A stretch of 10,348 nt of DNA from Verrucomicrobiia bacterium (GTDB taxonomy: Bacteria > Verrucomicrobiota > Verrucomicrobiia > Opitutales > Opitutaceae), in NCBI GenBank assembly GCA_030424825.1, contig JAUHWE010000111.1, forward strand, positions 1-10,348, in the 5' to 3' direction. A program made the position numbers and the translations under genes. This document shows, piece by piece, positions 5,895-10,348 of the stretch (within the stretch, counting starts at the first letter, position 1; every line of letters starts with the position of its first letter). Below the pieces are notes generated by a model, which saw only the letters and a list, made by a program, of their open reading frames with translations, had not been told where the DNA came from and did no database searches.

Positions 5895-6158
5895 ATGATC
5901 GATTTCCTTTCTAGTTTGCTTCGCAAGAAGCGTGTCAAAAACGACGCGCTGCTCGATCGCAATTCAGAGGATTTCCGAATGCAAAACGCCCAATTCGTCA
6001 GCTTTCTTCAAAAGAGCGGTTTTCGAAAACAACAGCTGGACCGACACGAGAAAACAAAGCGATTCAAGAGGTTTGTCGCGGTGTGTTTTGGCTGGATTAT
6101 CTGCGGCGGAGTTCTCTGGGTACTCGTTGAGAGCGCCCAAGCGCTTGAGCTTTTCTAG
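5895..6158 (+). CDS. Small predicted membrane protein, C-terminally anchored, unknown function
   Basis: An 87-residue frame. I do not recognise the family. Residues 1-60 are strongly charged and polar, with basic clusters near the start (RKKRVK, 10-15) and just before the membrane segment (KTKRFKR, 53-59). Residues 60-79 (FVAVCFGWIICGGVLWVLVE) form one hydrophobic helix, and a short tail ends in ALELF. This looks like a tail-anchored or single-pass inner-membrane protein with its N-terminus in the cytoplasm by the positive-inside rule. Support for a real gene comes from a consensus-like promoter directly in front of the ATG and from the sensible topology. No Shine-Dalgarno exists, and the predicted mRNA would be leaderless. 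It is convergent with sdhB, 45 bp away, and divergent from gpsA. A later start at 5979 (Met29) is possible but would have no promoter so well placed. Confidence 0.6.
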   Translation: MIDFLSSLLRKKRVKNDALLDRNSEDFRMQNAQFVSFLQKSGFRKQQLDRHEKTKRFKRFVAVCFGWIICGGVLWVLVESAQALELF

Positions 6159-6203
6159 ACTCAGTCCGCCAAGGTCACACCAAGCCCGCTCTTCCGCCTT
6201 CCC

Positions 6204-6968
6204 CTACAAGGCCTTTGCTTTGAACAGATTCCTGACGTTTGCGGTTACGTAATCCCGATTCAACTTCGAGATAAACTCTTCGCTGATCAATTTGGGACAG
6301 GCAGCCGAGCATTCGTACTGGTTCGTGCAATTGCCAAAACCGGCTTCATCCATCGTCGCCACCATATTCAAGACTCTGGTATCCTTTTCGGGCTGCCCCT
6401 GCGGCAAAAGATTCAACTGTCCTGCCTTCGCCGAAACAAAAAGCATAGCCGATGAATTTTTACAGGCCGCGACACAGGCTCCGCATCCGATGCAAGCGGC
6501 CGCGTCCATCGCCAAATCGGCAACTTCTTTGCCAATTGGCAACGCGTTGGCGTCTTCGCAGCTTCCCGCTCGAGCCGTGATAAAGCCGCCCGACTGCATG
6601 ATCGTGTCAAAGGCCGACCGATCCGTAATCAAATCCTTTTGGACCGGAAACGCGCTCGCTCTAAACGGCTCGACCGTAATCAGGTCCCCATCCTTGAAAC
6701 TGCGCATGTAAGTCTGGCAAGTCGTGATGCCATTCTCTGGACCATGCGGTTTGCCATCGATCATACAGGAACACGTCCCGCAGATTCCTTCGCGACAGTC
6801 GTGGGCAAATGCGATGGGATCTTCGCCTTTTTCCGTGAGGTCCTCATTGACAACATCCAGCATTTCCAGGAAGGACATGTTCGGATTCAGTCCTTCCGCT
6901 TGGTACTCTTCGAACTTCCCTTCTGAATTACCGTCTTTCTGTCGCCAAACTCGTAGTGTTACTTTCAT
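6204..6968 (-). CDS. sdhB: Succinate dehydrogenase iron-sulfur subunit
   Basis: This is the electron-transfer subunit of respiratory complex II. It carries electrons from the SdhA flavin through three clusters to quinone at SdhC. The 254-residue protein keeps every expected ligand. The [2Fe-2S] set is Cys58, Cys63, Cys66 (in CREGICGTC) and Cys84. The C-terminal ferredoxin-like set is Cys159, Cys162, Cys165 and Cys169 (CIGCGACVAAC), with Cys214, Cys220 and Cys224-Pro, which together serve the [4Fe-4S] and [3Fe-4S] clusters. Residues between the two domains (VEPFRASAFPVQKDLITDRS) match the Bacteroidota/Verrucomicrobiota-type subunit. It is the last gene of sdhCAB, 11 bp after sdhA, with no visible ribosome binding site. 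No clear terminator is seen in the 45 bp before the convergent small ORF. Confidence 0.96.
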   Translation of the reverse strand: MKVTLRVWRQKDGNSEGKFEEYQAEGLNPNMSFLEMLDVVNEDLTEKGEDPIAFAHDCREGICGTCSCMIDGKPHGPENGITTCQTYMRSFKDGDLITVEPFRASAFPVQKDLITDRSAFDTIMQSGGFITARAGSCEDANALPIGKEVADLAMDAAACIGCGACVAACKNSSAMLFVSAKAGQLNLLPQGQPEKDTRVLNMVATMDEAGFGNCTNQYECSAACPKLISEEFISKLNRDYVTANVRNLFKAKAL

Positions 6969-6979
6969 TACAATTGGGA

Positions 6980-8896
6980 TTACTTATAGCTGCGGGTCAC
7001 CATTTTGACCGCCTCATACTCAAGTTTTTCTTTATGGTGCACTGGCTCCTGCCCCGGACCCTTCCATTCCCAGGCGGAAACGTGGCCACAATTCTCATCA
7101 TTCCGCATGGCTTCACCATCTGGATACTGATGCTCTTCCCGGAAATGGCCACCGCACGACTCTTCTCGGGCGAGGGCATCACGGCACATCAATTCTCCCA
7201 GCTCGAAGAAGTCGGCAACGCGGCCCGCAATCTCAAGCGACTGATTTAGCGTGTCCGCAGCTCCAGGAACCCGCACATCTTCATCAAACTCCTGTTTCAG
7301 CTCAGGAATCAGCCGGATCGCTTCTTCCAAACCACTCTTGTTGCGCGACATGCCACATTTGTCCCACATGATTTTCCCTAAGCGCTTGTGAAAGCTCCGC
7401 ACGGTTTGCTTTCCGTTGTTATCGAGCAGCGCTTTAGTGCGATTGTTCACTTCTTCTTCCGCTTTTACAAACTCAGGGTGGTCAACCGGTGGTGCAGGTT
7501 CACGCGGAACATCCGCCAAGTAGTGAGGTATCGTGTACGGCAATACAAAATAACCATCCGCGAGGCCCTGCATGAGAGCCGAAGCCCCAAGCCGATTGGC
7601 ACCATGATCCGAAAAGTTCGCTTCGCCAAGAACGAAACAACCAGGGATCGTGCTCATCAAATTATAGTCCACCCAGAGGCCGCCCATTGTGTAGTGAACG
7701 GCGGGATAAATTCGCATGGGTTGCTTGTAAGCGCTTTCCCCCGTAATCTCGTGATAAATGTCGAACAGATTTCCGTAGCGTTCCCGAATCGCGTTCTCTC
7801 CGAGTCGCTCAATCGCGTCTTTGAAATCGAGGTAAACCCCCAGTCCGGTTTCGCCAACGCCTCTTCCTTCATCGCAAGCTTCTTTAGCCGCTCGCGACGA
7901 GATATCGCGGGGGGCAAGGTTGCCAAAACTCGGGTACTTGCGCTCTAAATAGTAGTCGCGTTCGTCTTCAGGAATCTGGTCAGCGGGACGCTTGTCGCCC
8001 TTCTTCTTCGGCGCCCAAATGCGTCCGTCATTTCGGAGCGACTCGGACATTAGCGTCAACTTGGATTGGTAGTCTCCCGAAACAGGGATGCACGTTGGAT
8101 GGATCTGCGTGTAGCAAGGGTTGGCAAACGCAGCCCCTTTTCGGTGTGCCCTCCATGCCGCCGTCACATTGCAATTCAGGGCGTTGGTGGAAAGATAGAA
8201 AACGTTTCCATAACCACCGGTGGCCAGGACCACCGCGTGAGCCGAGTGTCGCTCAATGGCCCCCGTGATGACATTGCGGGTAATGATCCCACGGGCGTGT
8301 CCGTCAATCGTGACCAATTCGAGCATTTCATGATTCGCATTCATGCGAACCGTACCCAGTCCAATCTGCCGGCTCAAACCCGAATAAGCCCCAAGAAGGA
8401 GCTGCTGTCCTGTCTGCCCCCGGGCATAGAAGGTTCTCGATACCTGGGCGCCGCCAAACGACCGATTCGCCAGCAATCCCCCGTATTCACGAGCGAAGGG
8501 CACTCCTAGAGCAACGCATTGATCGATGATATTAGCGCTGACTTCAGCCAAACGGTAAACGTTCGATTCACGCGATCGAAAATCCCCTCCCTTAACGGTG
8601 TCGTAAAAAAGCCGATACACGCTATCACCATCGTTCTGGTAATTCTTGGCTGCATTGATCCCTCCCTGGGCCGCAATCGAGTGAGCTCGTCGCGGGCTAT
8701 CGTGAAAAGTAAAAGCGTTTACGGAATAGCCCAGCTCAGCCAAGGTCGCGGCCGCCGACGCGCCCGCTAGCCCCGTACCCACCACAATCACCTCGTATTT
8801 GCGTTTGTTGGCGGGATTCACGAGCTTCCCATCCATTATATGCTTGTTCCACTTTTTCTCGAGCGGACCAGAAGGTATTTTTGAATCCAGTATCAT
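6980..8896 (-). CDS. sdhA: Succinate dehydrogenase flavoprotein subunit
   Basis: This is the catalytic subunit of complex II. It oxidises succinate to fumarate in the TCA cycle (or the reverse in fumarate reduction) using covalently bound FAD at the cytoplasmic face. The 638 residues fit the longer Bacteroidota/Verrucomicrobiota form. The dinucleotide loop [12 protein letters not shown] is at 38-49. His72 in [11 protein letters not shown] is the FAD-linking histidine. Arg330 in APRDISSR is the proposed proton-transfer arginine. His401 in VHYTMGG is the substrate-binding histidine. [20 protein letters not shown] is the C-terminal FAD motif. The capping domain between them includes a Lys-rich insert ([20 protein letters not shown]). 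The ATG at 8896 follows sdhC by 18 bp without a Shine-Dalgarno. An alternative Met21 would still precede the FAD loop, so the exact start is slightly uncertain. Translation is probably coupled within the operon. Confidence 0.97.
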   Translation of the reverse strand: MILDSKIPSGPLEKKWNKHIMDGKLVNPANKRKYEVIVVGTGLAGASAAATLAELGYSVNAFTFHDSPRRAHSIAAQGGINAAKNYQNDGDSVYRLFYDTVKGGDFRSRESNVYRLAEVSANIIDQCVALGVPFAREYGGLLANRSFGGAQVSRTFYARGQTGQQLLLGAYSGLSRQIGLGTVRMNANHEMLELVTIDGHARGIITRNVITGAIERHSAHAVVLATGGYGNVFYLSTNALNCNVTAAWRAHRKGAAFANPCYTQIHPTCIPVSGDYQSKLTLMSESLRNDGRIWAPKKKGDKRPADQIPEDERDYYLERKYPSFGNLAPRDISSRAAKEACDEGRGVGETGLGVYLDFKDAIERLGENAIRERYGNLFDIYHEITGESAYKQPMRIYPAVHYTMGGLWVDYNLMSTIPGCFVLGEANFSDHGANRLGASALMQGLADGYFVLPYTIPHYLADVPREPAPPVDHPEFVKAEEEVNNRTKALLDNNGKQTVRSFHKRLGKIMWDKCGMSRNKSGLEEAIRLIPELKQEFDEDVRVPGAADTLNQSLEIAGRVADFFELGELMCRDALAREESCGGHFREEHQYPDGEAMRNDENCGHVSAWEWKGPGQEPVHHKEKLEYEAVKMVTRSYK

Positions 8897-8914
8897 CTGA
8901 GCAGAAAAGGGGGG

Positions 8915-9718
8915 TTAAGATTGGTTCTCCTTCGAGTCTTCCAGCGTTTCCGCAACCGCATCTGCGGTCATCGCTCCGCATACTTCGCAATCCGTTCGAC
9001 ACGTAAATCCAGCCACTTTCGGATTTTGTATTCGAACGTTTCCCGTCATGGCTGCGACCACGATCGCCGCGTTTCCTAGAAAGTACAAAACGCAAATCAC
9101 TACCGTAACCCGCTCCAAAAAGCGTGTCCAGGTTCTCGTCCTCAATCCTAGCGACTGAAACATGCTAACGAGCCCATGGGCCAAGTGCCAGCTGAGGAGG
9201 CCCACCGATAGTAAATAGAAGCCGGCAATGACCGGGTTCTGGAATCCCAGAATCATCATCGAGTGCACATCCCTTACGGGAGTTCCGTCGGCCAAGATCG
9301 TGTCCGGGTAGTCAGCTTCGGAGCCGGTGACCCGCACCGTAAAATGAAGCAGGTGGTAAATGATGAAAACAAGTACGATCACCCCAGACACCCGCATATA
9401 GCGGGATGCCAACGTTGCCCTAAGTGTTACCTGCTTTTGATATCCCTTCTGGCGGGCCTGTCGGTTTTCAAGGGTGAGCTGTGCCGCGAGCCAGATGTGT
9501 ATCCCCGCAGTCACAAGCAGGAATAGGCGGATAACCCACAAAGCGGGGCCTAAGGACTCCAGGAAATGAGCATAGGCGTTGATCTTGTCTGGATGGGCGA
9601 AGATCTGAAGATTGCCCGATAAATGGCCGATGACAAAGCCAAATAGGATGAAGCCCGAAACCGCCATTGTGACCTTTTTGCCGATAGACGATCGGAAGAG
9701 TACGTGAATAATGTTCAT
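8915..9718 (-). CDS. sdhC: Succinate dehydrogenase cytochrome b membrane anchor
   Basis: This is the single-subunit, di-haem (type B) membrane anchor of complex II. It binds the SdhAB head and reduces quinone. The 267-residue protein has five hydrophobic segments at about 16-36, 58-80, 110-128, 156-178 and 201-224. Histidines suited to ligate two haems are His32 (IGHLSGN), His74 (GIHIW), His122 or His125 (IYHLLHF) and His178 or His181 (SWHLAHG). The N-terminus (RSSIGKKVTMAVSGF) matches the Bacteroidota/Verrucomicrobiota SdhC family. No separate sdhD is present or needed in this type. After the last helix a polar tail of about 40 residues carries a cysteine cluster, Cys240, Cys244 and Cys247 (CRTDCEVC), which is not a standard SdhC feature. 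It is the first gene of sdhCAB, with a 212-bp gap to the upstream NUDIX gene that contains a terminator and a promoter candidate. Confidence 0.93.
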   Translation of the reverse strand: MNIIHVLFRSSIGKKVTMAVSGFILFGFVIGHLSGNLQIFAHPDKINAYAHFLESLGPALWVIRLFLLVTAGIHIWLAAQLTLENRQARQKGYQKQVTLRATLASRYMRVSGVIVLVFIIYHLLHFTVRVTGSEADYPDTILADGTPVRDVHSMMILGFQNPVIAGFYLLSVGLLSWHLAHGLVSMFQSLGLRTRTWTRFLERVTVVICVLYFLGNAAIVVAAMTGNVRIQNPKVAGFTCRTDCEVCGAMTADAVAETLEDSKENQS

Positions 9719-9827
9719 CGAATAGCCTTTTGAGGATATCGCATTCTCGAGCAGAGGATAAGCCGCGTCTGGAATGTGCTGGAGATAATGTCTCGGACGT
9801 TATTCTCACCCTCCTCAAGGTCAATGC

Positions 9828-9857
9828 GTTATACTACGTTGAGCCCAGAAGAATCAA
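9828..9857 (-). promoter_or_regulatory. Candidate sigma-70-like promoter of sdhCAB
   Basis: On the minus strand TTGATT (9857-9852) and TATAAC (9833-9828) are separated by 18 bp. Transcription would start near 9821 and give a leader of about 100 nt before the sdhC ATG at 9718. It lies downstream of the NUDIX terminator, as expected for an independent operon promoter. No regulator site is recognised. Confidence 0.4.
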
Positions 9858-9901
9858 AGTGATTAGCCCGTGCGATATCCACTATTAGACTGCGTATCAT
9901 T

Positions 9902-9931
9902 CTTTGAAAAGCAAAGCGGCCCCAGCCGCTT
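9902..9931 (-). terminator. Intrinsic terminator of the NUDIX gene
   Basis: On the minus strand AAGCGGC, TGGG, GCCGCTT form a perfect 7-bp GC-rich stem with a 4-nt loop (9931-9914), followed by TGCTTTTC. The stem begins inside the stop codon of the NUDIX frame. This is the most convincing intrinsic terminator in the window and separates the NUDIX gene from sdhCAB. Confidence 0.7.
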
Positions 9932-10348
9932 CAATGGGCACGCTGTCGAGCCTGAATTTTCTCCCATTCCGGATAGAAGAGCAGTAGCGCGTTTAAAACG
10001 AGTGAGTGGAAGATTTCTCCATCCGCCGCCATTTGGTAGACCTCCTGGATCGGAACGGCTTTAGTTTCGATCTCCTCGTGCTCATCCCATTCCAGAGATT
10101 CCGTCAATTTGACCTGTTCTGCCAAGACGATATGGCAGGTATTGTCTTGGATCGCGGGGTTGGGCCGAACCGAACCGAGTAGACGCGCTCTTTTCGAGGT
10201 ATAGCCCGTCTCTTCCCTCAGTTCTCTCAACCCTGCGGTAACCGGATCTTCTCCCGGATCCATCACGCCTCCAGGGATTTCCCATGATGTGCTCTTAATC
10301 CCAAATCTGTATTGGTTTACAAGAATCATCTCATAGTTCGAGGTGATC
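9931..10348 (-). CDS. NUDIX hydrolase, ADP-ribose pyrophosphatase-like (5' end beyond right edge)
   Basis: Members of this superfamily cleave nucleoside diphosphates linked to another group (NDP-X), often ADP-ribose. They are cytoplasmic, Mg2+-dependent clean-up enzymes. The complete 23-residue Nudix box is present: it starts at the second Gly of PGGVMDPGE, and the pattern Gly-x5-Glu-x7-Arg-Glu-Leu-x-Glu-Glu-x-Gly continues through GLRELREETGY. The preceding VNQYRFG and WEIPGG are typical of the NudF/ADP-ribose pyrophosphatase branch. An internal Met lies at 10329, but the frame stays open to the window edge (ITSNYE precedes that Met). It would also remove the strand before VNQYR, so the true start is almost certainly outside. 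The substrate is not determined. The gene ends at TGA 9933-9931, directly in the terminator hairpin, and is transcribed in the same direction as sdhCAB but probably separately. Confidence 0.88.
   Translation of the reverse strand, partial: ITSNYEMILVNQYRFGIKSTSWEIPGGVMDPGEDPVTAGLRELREETGYTSKRARLLGSVRPNPAIQDNTCHIVLAEQVKLTESLEWDEHEEIETKAVPIQEVYQMAADGEIFHSLVLNALLLFYPEWEKIQARQRAH

Noticed and set aside
6120..6158. AGCGC-CCAA-GCGCT stem near the end of the small ORF as its terminator
   Set aside because: The stem is only five pairs, lies in the coding sequence, and the following T-run is interrupted (TTGAGCTTTTC). It is too weak to call.
7388..7948. 186-codon open frame on the plus strand inside sdhA
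   Set aside because: It is antisense to a fully conserved part of sdhA, including its His401 and Arg330 regions. Its translation has no domain-like features; it follows from the codon bias of sdhA.
8066..8509. 147-codon open frame on the plus strand inside sdhA
   Set aside because: A shadow of the conserved flavoprotein gene, with no promoter, no motif and a low-complexity basic translation.
8978..9001. CX3CX2C in SdhC read as a radical-SAM cluster motif
   Set aside because: The cysteines lie in a 40-residue tail after a membrane domain, and no TIM-barrel sequence follows. The spacing match alone is not evidence.

Overview
The window reads as a stretch of chromosome from a diderm, respiring bacterium of moderate GC content. 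I infer Verrucomicrobiota, perhaps an Opitutae-like lineage. The reasons are a sdhC-sdhA-sdhB operon with a Bacteroidota/Verrucomicrobiota-style SdhA and a one-subunit five-helix cytochrome b, the near absence of Shine-Dalgarno sequences before clearly real genes, and a lipoprotein-type TRAP binding protein. No rRNA or marker gene is present, so the taxonomy is a guess.

Layout, left to right. Positions 1-144 (minus) hold the first 48 codons of a secreted protein that runs off the left edge. Positions 300-677 are a compact non-coding element with perfect 20-bp terminal inverted repeats and a perfect 26-bp internal palindrome. It looks like a MITE (a transposable element without its own transposase). 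Positions 804-3841 (plus) encode a complete TRAP transporter in the order dctP-dctQ-dctM. It is of the mannitol/chloroaromatic/2-oxo-acid type: lipoprotein binding protein, small and large membrane subunits. A TerC-family membrane protein of the E. coli YgdQ type follows after 30 bp (3872-4582) and is probably in the same transcript.

The biosynthetic glycerol-3-phosphate dehydrogenase gene gpsA (4633-5646, minus) converges on terC. A 248-bp divergent intergenic region with several inverted repeats then separates gpsA from a small predicted membrane protein gene (5895-6158, plus). That gene has a good sigma-70-like promoter placed so close to the ATG that the mRNA would be leaderless. The complete succinate dehydrogenase operon sdhCAB (9718 down to 6204, minus) follows. 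The right edge carries most of a NUDIX hydrolase gene (minus, 5' end outside), which ends in a convincing intrinsic terminator just upstream of sdhC.

Functionally this is mainly housekeeping: carboxylate uptake driven by an ion gradient (TRAP), the TCA-cycle/respiratory complex II, the glycerol-3-phosphate supply for phospholipids, and nucleotide-derivative clean-up. The TRAP system and Sdh could share carbon flux if the substrate is an organic acid, but nothing in the sequence proves that. The least ordinary items are the MITE-like element, a cysteine cluster in the C-terminal tail of SdhC, the leaderless small membrane protein, and the inverted repeats upstream of gpsA. I see no defence system, CRISPR array, prophage or clearly novel multi-gene system.
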